Origin: CALJEL01 sp041082235
GTDB lineage: Bacteria > Nitrospirota > Thermodesulfovibrionia > Thermodesulfovibrionales > CALJEL01
DNA length: 52,736 nucleotides
Assembly (NCBI GenBank): GCA_041082235.1
Contig: JBDOIG010000091.1
Location: 1 to 52,736, forward strand
Direction of reading: 5' to 3'
Position 1 is the first letter of the stretch; the number at the start of each line of letters is the position of its first letter. The position numbers and the translations under genes were made by a program. Positions 42,679-50,748 of this stretch are shown here, piece by piece. The notes under the pieces are model-generated. The model searched no databases, had not been told where the DNA came from, and saw only the letters and a list, made by a program, of their open reading frames with translations.

Positions 42679-44163
42679 ATGAGAGAAGATATTTTAAAAA
42701 TTACCCGTCATACACTAATTTATAGTGCTGGAACAATAATTAATAGAGCTATAGGATTTATTATGTTACCCGTTTATACGCGATATTTGTCTCCTGCTGA
42801 TTATGGCACTATTGAATTATTAACGATGACCTTGGATATCATTTCTCTTATAATGGGGATGGGAGTTTCTGCAACTGTTTTTAAATATTATTTTGAATAT
42901 GAAAGCTCAATAGAAAAAAAAGAAGTCATAAGTACATCCATTATATTATTAACCTCGCTGTGGCTTATAACTTCAATAGCGGGCCTTTTTTTTTCAAATA
43001 AACTTTCATTAATAGTATTCAAGCATGAAGAAAATGGTTATTACTTCAAATTACTATTTATAATTCATTTTTTGCAATCTAGTATGGTTACTATACCTTT
43101 TATGTTTATAAGAGCAATGGAGAATTCAAAACTCTTTGTTTATCTTAACTTGATAAAGCTGATCATGCAAGTTTCTTTCAATATACTTTTTGTAGTTAGA
43201 TTAAAGATGGGTATACTTGGAATTCTATATAGCACTTTGTTGACAGATTTTATTTTGGGTTCATATCTTGTTTTTTTTACATTTCGTAGAGTTGGTTTCA
43301 GATTTTCTATATCTAAATGTCAAAAAATGGTTAAATTTGGATACTTTTTTGTTTTTGCTTCATTAAGCAGTTTTATTCTTACCTATTCTGACCGCTATTT
43401 CTTAAATATCTTTAGTGAGCTTAGAACAGTTGGAATTTATGCGCTTGCATATAAATTTGGATTTCTGCTTGGTTATCTAACTGTTGGACCTTTTATGCAA
43501 ATATGGGAACCTTATAGATTTGAGATTGCCAAGAAAGATTACGCTTTGCAATTTTTTAAAAGAATGTTTTTATATTTCAATATTGCTGTTATAACATTTT
43601 CTCTTTTAATTTCCCTTTTTGTAAAGGATGCTTTAGTTATAATGGCTGCACCATCTTATCTTGAGGCTTATAAAATTGTTCCAATAATCATTATAGCTTT
43701 TATATTTCAGGCATGGACATATTACTGTAACATCGGAATTTATATTAAAGAAAAAAGTAAATATATGGCCTTAGCATATATAAGCTCGGCTGTGAGTGTT
43801 ATTATTTTAAATTTTATCTTGATTCCGAAATATGGAGGGTATGGCGCAGCATTTGCTGCAGTTGGAGCATTCTTTATAAGATTTATTTTAACTTTAATAT
43901 TTTCTCAAAAATTTTATCATGTAAATTATGATTGGAATAAACAATTATCATTGCTAATCTCATCAATATTTATTTATCTAATCAGTAGATTTCTGAATAT
44001 ATCAGGTCTCGCAATTTCACTCGGTATTAATACTATCTTAATTTTATTATTTCTAATAATCATTTATTTATTCTTTTTGGATTATTCTGAAAGAAATTTC
44101 ATTAAAAAAACTGTTAGAAATTCAATAGCTTCTATTAAAGCATTAGCTTCGTATCGGCTTTAA
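42679..44163 (+). CDS. Wzx-type flippase (MATE/MOP superfamily polysaccharide transporter)
   Basis: 494 residues, about 12-14 transmembrane helices. N-terminus TLIYSAGTIINRAIGFIMLPVYTRYLSPADYGTIELL (family blocks) is characteristic of lipid-linked oligosaccharide flippases. It moves the undecaprenyl-linked repeat to the periplasm. Base composition is very AT-rich, common for Wzx genes and often taken as a sign of exchange between strains. Confidence 0.93.
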   Translation: MREDILKITRHTLIYSAGTIINRAIGFIMLPVYTRYLSPADYGTIELLTMTLDIISLIMGMGVSATVFKYYFEYESSIEKKEVISTSIILLTSLWLITSIAGLFFSNKLSLIVFKHEENGYYFKLLFIIHFLQSSMVTIPFMFIRAMENSKLFVYLNLIKLIMQVSFNILFVVRLKMGILGILYSTLLTDFILGSYLVFFTFRRVGFRFSISKCQKMVKFGYFFVFASLSSFILTYSDRYFLNIFSELRTVGIYALAYKFGFLLGYLTVGPFMQIWEPYRFEIAKKDYALQFFKRMFLYFNIAVITFSLLISLFVKDALVIMAAPSYLEAYKIVPIIIIAFIFQAWTYYCNIGIYIKEKSKYMALAYISSAVSVIILNFILIPKYGGYGAAFAAVGAFFIRFILTLIFSQKFYHVNYDWNKQLSLLISSIFIYLISRFLNISGLAISLGINTILILLFLIIIYLFFLDYSERNFIKKTVRNSIASIKALASYRL

Positions 44164-44165
44164 AT

Positions 44166-45356
44166 ATGAGCCTTTTTTTCACTATTGCTTATCTAATTGC
44201 TGAATATATGCGACCGCAGTCCATGTATGAAGCACTTGCTGGTTTGCCGTTTGCGCTGCTCACAATAATCGGAATTATACTTTCTTTTGTATTAGAAAGA
44301 AGGCAGCTAAACAACTATAATTTTCAAAATGTACTTATAGTTATTTTTTTAATTCAGATATTTATTTCTTATCAGTTTGCTTTTAATCAAGAATTAGCTC
44401 GGCAGCCATTAATAGATTTTGCTAAATTGGTAATTATATATTTTCTATTAATTAATATAGTCAATGAGAGAAAAAAATTGTACTGGTTTGTTGTTGTTTT
44501 GTTACTAATTCATTTTAAATCTGCCCAGCATCTTGTAAGACAGTTAATTGCATTAAATTTTAATATAGGGACTGGGCTATTTGGTGGTGCTGGTCTTTTT
44601 GCAAACCCTGGTGATTTGGGTACAGCTTTGGTGGCATTTTGGGGTATAAGTTATTACATGATAAGAGTAGAACATGTAAGATTGTTCAGATTTTTTAACT
44701 TAAAATGGTTTTTCATTATTACAACGATTACAATGCCGATTGCTATTGTAGCTACAAACACAAGAGGGGCTTCGCTCGGATGTGGAGTTAGCTTATTATA
44801 TATATGGTATAAAAGTAAAAAGAAATTCATTGCAGCTATAATTATAATCACAATGATTCTAATGTTTACAGCATTTATTCCTAACTGGGAAAGGTATAAA
44901 CAGATAGGAACGGAGGAGGATGCGACAGGGCAACAAAGAATTATTCTCTGGGGGGCCTCTATTAAGATGGCAAATGAATATCCACTTGCTGGAGTTGGTC
45001 CAAATAATTTTGTATTTGTTAATAAAAATTATTTTGGTTCTGAGTTACAACTCGTGCAACATAATATTTTTTTCCAGGTTTTATCAGAGCTTGGCTATCC
45101 CGGGCTTGTTTTATTTTTATTAATGATCATAGGCTGTTTCTATAATCAGTGGATGGCTCGGAAAATTTTAAAGGAAAGGAATATCCATGATCCATTTTTA
45201 TACTGGTTATCTCATGGATTAGATGTTAGTTTAATAGGATTTATTATTGCAGCTTTTTTTGTTTCAGTATTCTATTATCCCCTTTTTTGGTCACTTCTTA
45301 TATTAAGTGTTTCATTGATAGACTCGGTAAAAAAGCTTTGCAGAAATAATTCTTAA
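44166..45356 (+). CDS. O-antigen ligase/polymerase-like protein, exosortase-A-associated type
   Basis: 396 residues, about 11 transmembrane helices, beginning YLIAEYMRPQSMYEAL; the RPQ near the N-terminus is typical of the TIGR03097 group (putative O-glycosylation ligase of exosortase-A systems). The periplasmic loop near residues 245-300 has the O-antigen ligase pattern GRIILW-like QQRIILWGAS and EYPLAGVGPNNF. It may be the Wzy-type polymerase or a ligase that attaches glycan to protein or lipid. Confidence 0.88.
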   Translation: MSLFFTIAYLIAEYMRPQSMYEALAGLPFALLTIIGIILSFVLERRQLNNYNFQNVLIVIFLIQIFISYQFAFNQELARQPLIDFAKLVIIYFLLINIVNERKKLYWFVVVLLLIHFKSAQHLVRQLIALNFNIGTGLFGGAGLFANPGDLGTALVAFWGISYYMIRVEHVRLFRFFNLKWFFIITTITMPIAIVATNTRGASLGCGVSLLYIWYKSKKKFIAAIIIITMILMFTAFIPNWERYKQIGTEEDATGQQRIILWGASIKMANEYPLAGVGPNNFVFVNKNYFGSELQLVQHNIFFQVLSELGYPGLVLFLLMIIGCFYNQWMARKILKERNIHDPFLYWLSHGLDVSLIGFIIAAFFVSVFYYPLFWSLLILSVSLIDSVKKLCRNNS

Positions 45357-45364
45357 AAATTACA

Positions 45365-46411
45365 ATGATTAGTGTTATTATACCAACCTATAACTGTAGT
45401 GACTACATAATAGAAGCCATTGAGAGTGTTCTAAATCAGACATATAAGGATGTAGAAATTATTGTTATAGATGATGGGTCTACAGATGATACCTATAAAA
45501 TTTTAAAACCTTACCTGCATAAGATTAAGTATATTTACCAGGATAATAGTGGGCCCTCAAGAGCAAGGAATGTGGGTATTCAAGAGGCAAAAGGAGAATA
45601 TATTGCCTTTCTTGATGCTGACGATAAGTGGAGGACATTTAAAATATATCTTCAACTATCCTTGCTGGAAGCTCTTCCTGATGTTAATATGATTTTTTCA
45701 AATTATGCGGTGATAGACAAAAATGGGACTTTAATTGTAGATTCCTATATAGAAAAAGGTTTTCCTATTTTTTCTGAATATAAAGTAAAAATTAAAGGCA
45801 TTTTTAATAAGGTAATCCCCATAAAAAAGATTTGTAATTTTGATGGTCTTTTATCCGATAGTTATGTATATTACGGTAATATATTTGATAAATTATTTAT
45901 GGGAAATTTTATACTTCCTTCTACTGAAATAATCAGGAGATCAAGTTTGCGACCTCCTTTTTTGTTTAATGAGAAATATAAGTGTGCTGTGGATCAAGAT
46001 TTTCATCTCAGGTTTTCTAAAAACCATAAGATCGCATATATTGATATTTCTACAACTGAATATAGAATAAATAGAAAAGGTCAGCTTTCTGGTAAACAAA
46101 ACACCTCACAATTAATTTTAAATACCATAGAGACAAGGCTTAGAGTGATTAATGAAGATAGTGAATTTTTATCGCAAAAAAGAGGTTTAATTAAAAAGGT
46201 CCTGGCAAAAGACTTTTTGCGGCTTTCATATTATTATTTAAGTGAATTAGATATGAAAAGTTCAAGAAAATATGCTATTTCAAGCTTAAGATATAAGCCC
46301 TTATTAATAAAGTCATGGGTTATCTTTTTGTCTTCTTTTTTTCCGCCCTTTGTATTATCTCTAATTCGCTCGTTTAAATTTTTTATAAAATCTTTATCAT
46401 CTAAAAAATGA
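45365..46411 (+). CDS. GT2 family glycosyltransferase
   Basis: 348 residues. MISVIIPTYNCSDYI, DDGSTDDT, GPSRARNVG and FLDADDKWR give a complete GT-A nucleotide-sugar and metal site (DAD-D). DQDFHLRFS supplies the catalytic-base region. A basic C-terminal helix and hydrophobic end (about 315-340) may associate with the membrane. AT-rich. Overlaps the next gene by 4 bp. Confidence 0.93.
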   Translation: MISVIIPTYNCSDYIIEAIESVLNQTYKDVEIIVIDDGSTDDTYKILKPYLHKIKYIYQDNSGPSRARNVGIQEAKGEYIAFLDADDKWRTFKIYLQLSLLEALPDVNMIFSNYAVIDKNGTLIVDSYIEKGFPIFSEYKVKIKGIFNKVIPIKKICNFDGLLSDSYVYYGNIFDKLFMGNFILPSTEIIRRSSLRPPFLFNEKYKCAVDQDFHLRFSKNHKIAYIDISTTEYRINRKGQLSGKQNTSQLILNTIETRLRVINEDSEFLSQKRGLIKKVLAKDFLRLSYYYLSELDMKSSRKYAISSLRYKPLLIKSWVIFLSSFFPPFVLSLIRSFKFFIKSLSSKK

Positions 46412-47517
46412 AAAAAGGGGTTATTCTGCAACTTATTGAGTCGTGGGGTCCTGGTGGAGCCGAGACCATTGTTTTAGAATTATGCAAAAAATTATCTGAG
46501 AGGTCTTTTTATCCAGTTGTAGGATTGTTAAAGGATGGTTGGCTAAATCAGGAGCTTTCAAGGCATGGCATAGAGACTGTAATTATTAAAAATAAATATT
46601 CTTGTGACCCTTTTTGTTTATGGCAATTAGTTAAAATTATCAGAATGCGGAAAATAGACATTATTCATTCGCATGAGTTTATGATGAATGTTTATGGAAC
46701 TGTAGCCTCAATTTTAACGAATAAGCCAATAATAAATACTATACATGGGAAAAATTACTACTGGGAGAAATGGCGTAGGATATTGGCTTATCGGTTTATG
46801 GGGCATTTTGCTACTAAAGTAGTTGCGGTTTCTGAGGATTTGAAAAATTTTGTTGCTGACAGGACCGGGATAAACAGGGATAAGATATCTGTTATTTATA
46901 ACGGTATTGACTTGAATAAATACAATATAAAAAATTCATGCGATATATTGAAGATAAAAAAAGAGCTTATGTTAAACAATGTGGTTATTGGTAGTGTTGG
47001 TAACATTTATCCTGTTAAAGGATATCTGTACCTGATTCAGGCCGCCAGTAAGGTTATTAAAAGAATTCCTGATATTACTTTTTTAATAATAGGGAAAAAA
47101 ACACCTTATTTTGATGAATTAAAAAGAATCGTAGATAATTTAGGTATTAATGGTCATATAAATTTTTTAGGGTTTAGAAATGATGTGCAAGATTTGCTGG
47201 CCTTATTTGATTTATATGTTTCTCCTTCCTTATCAGAGGGTTTATCTTTATCTATTTTGCAAGCTATGGCAGCAGGTAAACCTGTAATTGCAACTGATGT
47301 AGGTGGAAATCAAGAAATAATAAGGCATGGTGAAACTGGCATTTTAATATCACCTCAAAACTCTGAGATGTTAGCAGATAGTATTCTTATGTTATTGGAA
47401 AATAAAACCTTGGCAAATAAACTCGGGATGGCTGCCAGAAAAGTAGTCAAGGAGAAATTTTCTATAAATTGCATGATAGATAATTATATTAAACTTTATG
47501 AATCTTGCAAAGTTTAA
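46408..47517 (+). CDS. GT4 family glycosyltransferase
   Basis: 369 residues, GT-B fold. WGPGGAETIVLEL near residue 13, SVGNIYPVKGYLYLI donor-domain start, SPSLSEGLSLSILQAMAAGKPVIATDVGG with the E-x7 pattern (EGLSLSIL; second Glu replaced by Gln). Adds a hexose or aminosugar to the lipid-linked repeat. Overlaps the acyltransferase gene by 20 bp. Confidence 0.93.
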   Translation: MKKGVILQLIESWGPGGAETIVLELCKKLSERSFYPVVGLLKDGWLNQELSRHGIETVIIKNKYSCDPFCLWQLVKIIRMRKIDIIHSHEFMMNVYGTVASILTNKPIINTIHGKNYYWEKWRRILAYRFMGHFATKVVAVSEDLKNFVADRTGINRDKISVIYNGIDLNKYNIKNSCDILKIKKELMLNNVVIGSVGNIYPVKGYLYLIQAASKVIKRIPDITFLIIGKKTPYFDELKRIVDNLGINGHINFLGFRNDVQDLLALFDLYVSPSLSEGLSLSILQAMAAGKPVIATDVGGNQEIIRHGETGILISPQNSEMLADSILMLLENKTLANKLGMAARKVVKEKFSINCMIDNYIKLYESCKV

Positions 47518-48169
47518 AAATAATAAAATTATTAAAAAGATATTTCATATGCGATTACCTTATTTCAAAACTTATGCAGAATTGCTTGTTCTATTCAGAA
47601 CAATCATAAAATTCTTTTTTATGTGGTTAAAAAATGTATTATTTTTTGACCAAATGATCCGCTATCAATGTAATGAGGTAGGGAGAAATATTTTCTTCTG
47701 GGGTACATATCCACTTATACAGAATAAAGGATATATAAAAATAGGGGATAATGTTAGTTTTGTCGGTCGTAACAATATTATAGTGGGTTTTAATATTCCG
47801 GAGATTGAGAGGCCAACTTTAATAATTGGTAATAATGTAAATATTGGCTTTGGTTGCGAAATAAATGTTGGAGAAAAAGTCATTATTGGGGACAATGTAC
47901 TTATAGCTACTGGTGTTAGAATATTTGATAATAATTCTCATCCAACTAATCCTGTTAAAAGGATAAATAGAGAACCTTTGAGTAAAGATGATATAGCCCC
48001 TGTAATAATAGAAGATAATGTATGGATTGGCACCGGAGCTTTAATACTTAAGGGAGTGAGAATTGGAAAAGGTTCTGTAGTAGGTGCTTGTTCAGTTGTA
48101 ACAAAGGATGTCCCTGAAAATGTAATAGTAGTTGGTAATCCAGCGAGAATTGTAAAAGAAATAAAGTAA
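47498..48169 (+). CDS. hexapeptide-repeat (left-handed beta-helix) acyltransferase
   Basis: 223 residues. From about residue 95 a run of [LIV]-G-x-x hexapeptides (IIGNNVNIGFGCEINVG, VIIGDNVLIATGVRI), catalytic His in NNSHPTNP, and the end VVGNPARIVKEI typical of the WcaF/maltose acetyltransferase group. Probably O-acetylates the polymer repeat. Last gene of the plus-strand EPS run; no clear terminator follows. Confidence 0.92.
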   Translation: MNLAKFKNNKIIKKIFHMRLPYFKTYAELLVLFRTIIKFFFMWLKNVLFFDQMIRYQCNEVGRNIFFWGTYPLIQNKGYIKIGDNVSFVGRNNIIVGFNIPEIERPTLIIGNNVNIGFGCEINVGEKVIIGDNVLIATGVRIFDNNSHPTNPVKRINREPLSKDDIAPVIIEDNVWIGTGALILKGVRIGKGSVVGACSVVTKDVPENVIVVGNPARIVKEIK

Positions 48170-48250
48170 AATTTTAATTCACAGATTGGAAATATAAATT
48201 TATTTAAATATTTACCTCATAAGTTCCAATTTGCTATATCATTCGTAAAA

Positions 48251-49108
48251 TTATTTTACTGTAAGATTTTGAGGGGGCGCAGGCGAGCCACAAGCTTTAG
48301 CCCGGTCCCAATTGAGAGGTCCTATCATCGGATTACCCTTACAGTCAACATTAAGGGGCTTATCTGTGGTTACTTCTACATCATCAATAAAAGCATACTG
48401 TGTCTTTGGAACTCCTCCATTCCAGTATGTAAATATATATGTTCCAAACTCTTTATCAACTATATCCGTTATCTCCAGCATCGTCTTATGATCCCTATCT
48501 TCTATTACTAAAATACCATCCTTCCATATTCTCATAACGGGAGATATGTTAGACAATTTTACATAAAGCTCTATACTCTGCCACTTTCCCCTGCTAAAAT
48601 AAACATTGGTAGTCGGTTGATAAGGTGTTATTTCGTTTGAAAGGACAATCCTCCCTTGATCATCGGAAAGTATTGATAAAATCCCTCGGGGGCTGTTGTC
48701 TATTGTAAGAATTCGTGCAGTCCTCAGAATCTTAAAAACTGGATGACTTGTAAAATCAAAATCCGGTGGAAAATAAACATACTCCCTTACCCATATTTCA
48801 TCATCGTGGAACAAAGGCGTGTGATACACGATGGTACCACCACACACCGGCCAGCAATCAGAGTCTTTGGGGAAAATAACCTTTGCAGATTTAGAGCCAC
48901 TATGGGAATTTTCACTTGAATAAAATGTTTGAGATAAGGCATCTGTGAACCCTGATGGTCCCTGAGCCTCTTGCCCGATAGTACCGAGCTCAAAATCAGC
49001 AGTTATTGTCCATGCATGTGCACGGATAGAAAAAATAGAAAACGATAGAATGATGAGGAAGACTTTAAAAATTGATACAATGAAGTTATTTTTTCTGTAT
49101 TTTTTCAT
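48251..49108 (-). CDS. secreted beta-sandwich-like protein (polysaccharide-lyase/lectin-like), riboswitch-controlled
   Basis: 285 residues with a Sec signal cleaved after AHA32. The mature part is strand-rich and similar in layout to concanavalin-like folds of polysaccharide lyases (family 14/20-like): ADFELGTIGQEAQGP start, WVREYVYFPPDF, SRGKWQSIELYVKL, MRIWKDGILVIEDRD and YAFIDDVEVTTDKPL, the last two typical of the sugar-facing sheet. Catalytic residues cannot be confirmed. The protein ends SPAPPQNLTVK, the opening of a fibronectin-III domain cut by the stop. A strong AGGAGG site precedes the ATG. It follows the lipoprotein gene by about 32 bp and shares its riboswitch. Confidence 0.75.
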   Translation of the reverse strand: MKKYRKNNFIVSIFKVFLIILSFSIFSIRAHAWTITADFELGTIGQEAQGPSGFTDALSQTFYSSENSHSGSKSAKVIFPKDSDCWPVCGGTIVYHTPLFHDDEIWVREYVYFPPDFDFTSHPVFKILRTARILTIDNSPRGILSILSDDQGRIVLSNEITPYQPTTNVYFSRGKWQSIELYVKLSNISPVMRIWKDGILVIEDRDHKTMLEITDIVDKEFGTYIFTYWNGGVPKTQYAFIDDVEVTTDKPLNVDCKGNPMIGPLNWDRAKACGSPAPPQNLTVK

Positions 49109-49140
49109 GAGACACTCCTCCTTTCAACTAACTATTATAT

Positions 49141-49563
49141 TCAAGGTATCATTTTATATCCAGTATTTGAATAATCACTTTCATTACCATCTGCATCATA
49201 GGCAGTTACAGCGAAGTAATAAGTTCCACTTGTAAGATTTCTGATGGTATAAGAACATGTTTGTGGCTGTGCTGTACCAGGGCATGATGATGAACACGGA
49301 GTGCATCCTACATCTATTACTGTAGGGGATTTCCCATTAATCCAATAATAAATCTTATATCCTGCTAAATCATTAAGAGATGTCCCATCAGCATTTATTG
49401 TAGGAGAATCCCAGGTTAAAGTTGCAAAGTTGTTTGAGCCGCTGTTATTATCACTCATTTGAGTAGTTGCTCCACAACTAAAAAGCAATAGTGTCAATAA
49501 TGTAACAATGATATTAGGAGCCACTTTAATATAGCCCTTATATAAAGGTTTCAGTATTAACAT
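49141..49563 (-). CDS. fibronectin type III lipoprotein, first gene of the riboswitch operon
   Basis: 140 residues from ATG 49563 with GAGGAGG in front. A longer frame open to 49629 runs through the terminator hairpin and is not the start. The lipobox is LFSC with Cys30. Residues about 47-140 form one FN3 domain (ATLTWDSP, DLAGYKIYYWINGKSP, YTIRNLTSGTYYFAVTAYDADGNES blocks). A cysteine-rich insertion (four Cys between about 86 and 103) is uncommon for FN3 and may form disulfides. It should sit on the outer membrane and bind carbohydrate or protein. Controlled by the GEMM riboswitch just upstream. Confidence 0.85.
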   Translation of the reverse strand: MLILKPLYKGYIKVAPNIIVTLLTLLLFSCGATTQMSDNNSGSNNFATLTWDSPTINADGTSLNDLAGYKIYYWINGKSPTVIDVGCTPCSSSCPGTAQPQTCSYTIRNLTSGTYYFAVTAYDADGNESDYSNTGYKMIP

Positions 49564-49582
49564 TTTGGACCTCCTCAATAGC

Positions 49583-49619
49583 TTAAAAATAAAAGCCGCC
49601 AGAGTCAACTCTGGCGGCT
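49583..49619 (-). terminator. riboswitch expression-platform terminator
   Basis: On the minus strand a perfect 12-bp stem, AGCCGCCAGAGT (49619-49608) with ACTCTGGCGGCT (49605-49594), has only 2 nt between arms and is followed by TTTTATTTTT. It ends about 20 nt before the lipoprotein ATG. The 5' arm is also needed for aptamer stem P1, so aptamer and terminator exclude each other. Confidence 0.92.
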
Positions 49620-49698
49620 CGGCGGACATGGGAGAAATTCTCCTTTAGTCCCGTTGCTCTGCGTCCCATGGTTTCCCATGGTTTGCTCTGAGCAGAGT
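49608..49698 (-). ncRNA. GEMM-I cyclic dinucleotide riboswitch aptamer (A20 variant)
   Basis: Read on the minus strand: P1 5' strand ACTCTGCTC, then AGAGCAAACC, a perfect CCATGG-GAAA-CCATGG hairpin, GGGACGCAGAGC, and GGACTAAA...CATGTCC which resembles the GAAA-tetraloop receptor. P1 closes with GAGC and AGAGT (49620-49608). These are the conserved blocks of GEMM-I (compare Vc2: GGGCAAACC, GAAA loop, GGGACGCAAAGCC). The base equivalent to G20 is A, while A47 is kept. A20 occurs in 3',3'-cGAMP-responsive GEMM-Ib RNAs, but some A20 RNAs also accept c-di-GMP. Ligand should stabilise P1 and prevent termination (ON switch). Confidence 0.88.
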
Positions 49699-49724
49699 GC
49701 AAAAACTTAAACCTAACAAAGGAA

Positions 49725-49739
49725 GCTCTTTCAAAGAGC
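49725..49739 (-). other. hairpin at the predicted 5' end of the riboswitch transcript
   Basis: GCTCTTTGAAAGAGC on the minus strand is a perfect palindrome (7-bp arms around one base; realistically 5 bp with a 5-nt loop). It begins about 8 nt after the start predicted from the TATTAT box. On the plus strand it is followed by CTTTTT and could also stop leftover plus-strand transcription. Confidence 0.45.
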
Positions 49740-49753
49740 CTTTTTACAATACC

Positions 49754-49796
49754 ATAATAGAAAATTTTTAATCAAATTTCTGTGATTTGAATCACA
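49754..49796 (-). promoter_or_regulatory. class II CRP/FNR-type promoter of the riboswitch operon
   Basis: TGTGATTTGAATCACA (49781-49796) is a perfect TGTGA-N6-TCACA palindrome. On the minus strand a TATTAT -10 box lies at 49759-49754, predicting a start near 49747. The palindrome centre (49788.5) is then at -41.5, the class II activator position, and there is no good -35 box. The rest of the interval up to the plus-strand methyltransferase gene (49797-50016) shows no gene and no clear promoter. Confidence 0.65.
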
Positions 49797-50016
49797 AAAG
49801 GTTGTTTCAAATTCTGTAAATTCAAAAAGGGTCTAATTCTCAATAGATTTTATAGACATCAAATAAGAACGGAGAATTATACCAGTGCATAGAGCTATTT
49901 ATAAGACAGTGAGGATAGAGGTACCCAAAGCGGTGAAGATATAGAGGTGTGTTTAACATATTATAATTACCCTTACCTGCTTTCGAGGATAAGAACAACT
50001 TATAGAGAGGTGACAG

Positions 50017-50748
50017 ATGGTTTCTTTTAAAAGATGGTTAAAGGCACAGAAATATGAGCAATCATATTGGGAAAAAGCTGCAAACCGCATCGCCTCAGGG
50101 ATTTCAGGGCAGTTGAGTTGGTACGGATGGAGAGCGGAAGTACTTGAGAAGCGATTAGTCCAGTACATGCATAATGAGATGAAGAAATTTTCCAAGGTTC
50201 TTGAGATTGGTAGCGGTCCTATTGGAATTGTGAGTTTTCTCAAATGGGGCGATAGATATGCAATTGATCCACTAGAAAAGTTTTATGTCAAAAATCCCAT
50301 TTTAACAAAATTGCGGAATCCTGAGGTTAGATATATGAATGGCACAGGTGAATCTATTCCGTTTAATGATGCTTTTTTTTCATTAGTGATTATAGATAAT
50401 GTTATTGATCATACTAAAGATCCTTTTATAGTTATGAAAGAAATCTATCGTATACTCAAAACTAAAGGTATATTATATATTTCTGTTAATGTTCATACTC
50501 TCTGGGGTGCAAAACTTCATCGCATCCTTTCTACTCTTTCTATAGATAAAGGTCATCCTCATACATTCACTATAAACAGAATTCGTCATCTTATAAAAAC
50601 AAGTGGTTTGAGAATTGAAGAAGAAACAATCGAAAATTATCACGAGGTTAAAAGAAAGGATATTCAGTCAAAGAGTTTGAAGAGTAAGATAAAAGGATAT
50701 ACAGGATTGTCTGAATTTTTATATCAGGCAATCTGTAGGAAGGATTAA
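50017..50748 (+). CDS. class I SAM-dependent methyltransferase
   Basis: 243 residues. SAM motif I VLEIGSGPIG (about 62-71), acidic AIDP at the end of strand 2, GTGESIPFNDAFFSLVIIDNVIDHTKDP (motifs II and post-I, given as family blocks) are characteristic of the Methyltransf_11 group. Clear AGAGAGGTG ribosome site before the ATG. It opens a second plus-strand group with a nucleotide-sugar dehydrogenase and a glycosyltransferase, so sugar or lipid methylation is likely. Confidence 0.88.
   Translation: MVSFKRWLKAQKYEQSYWEKAANRIASGISGQLSWYGWRAEVLEKRLVQYMHNEMKKFSKVLEIGSGPIGIVSFLKWGDRYAIDPLEKFYVKNPILTKLRNPEVRYMNGTGESIPFNDAFFSLVIIDNVIDHTKDPFIVMKEIYRILKTKGILYISVNVHTLWGAKLHRILSTLSIDKGHPHTFTINRIRHLIKTSGLRIEEETIENYHEVKRKDIQSKSLKSKIKGYTGLSEFLYQAICRKD

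Noticed and set aside
49564..49629. N-terminal extension of the FN3 lipoprotein to 49629
   Set aside because: The extension would translate the terminator and P1 sequence; the ATG at 49563 has a strong ribosome site and opens a proper lipoprotein signal.
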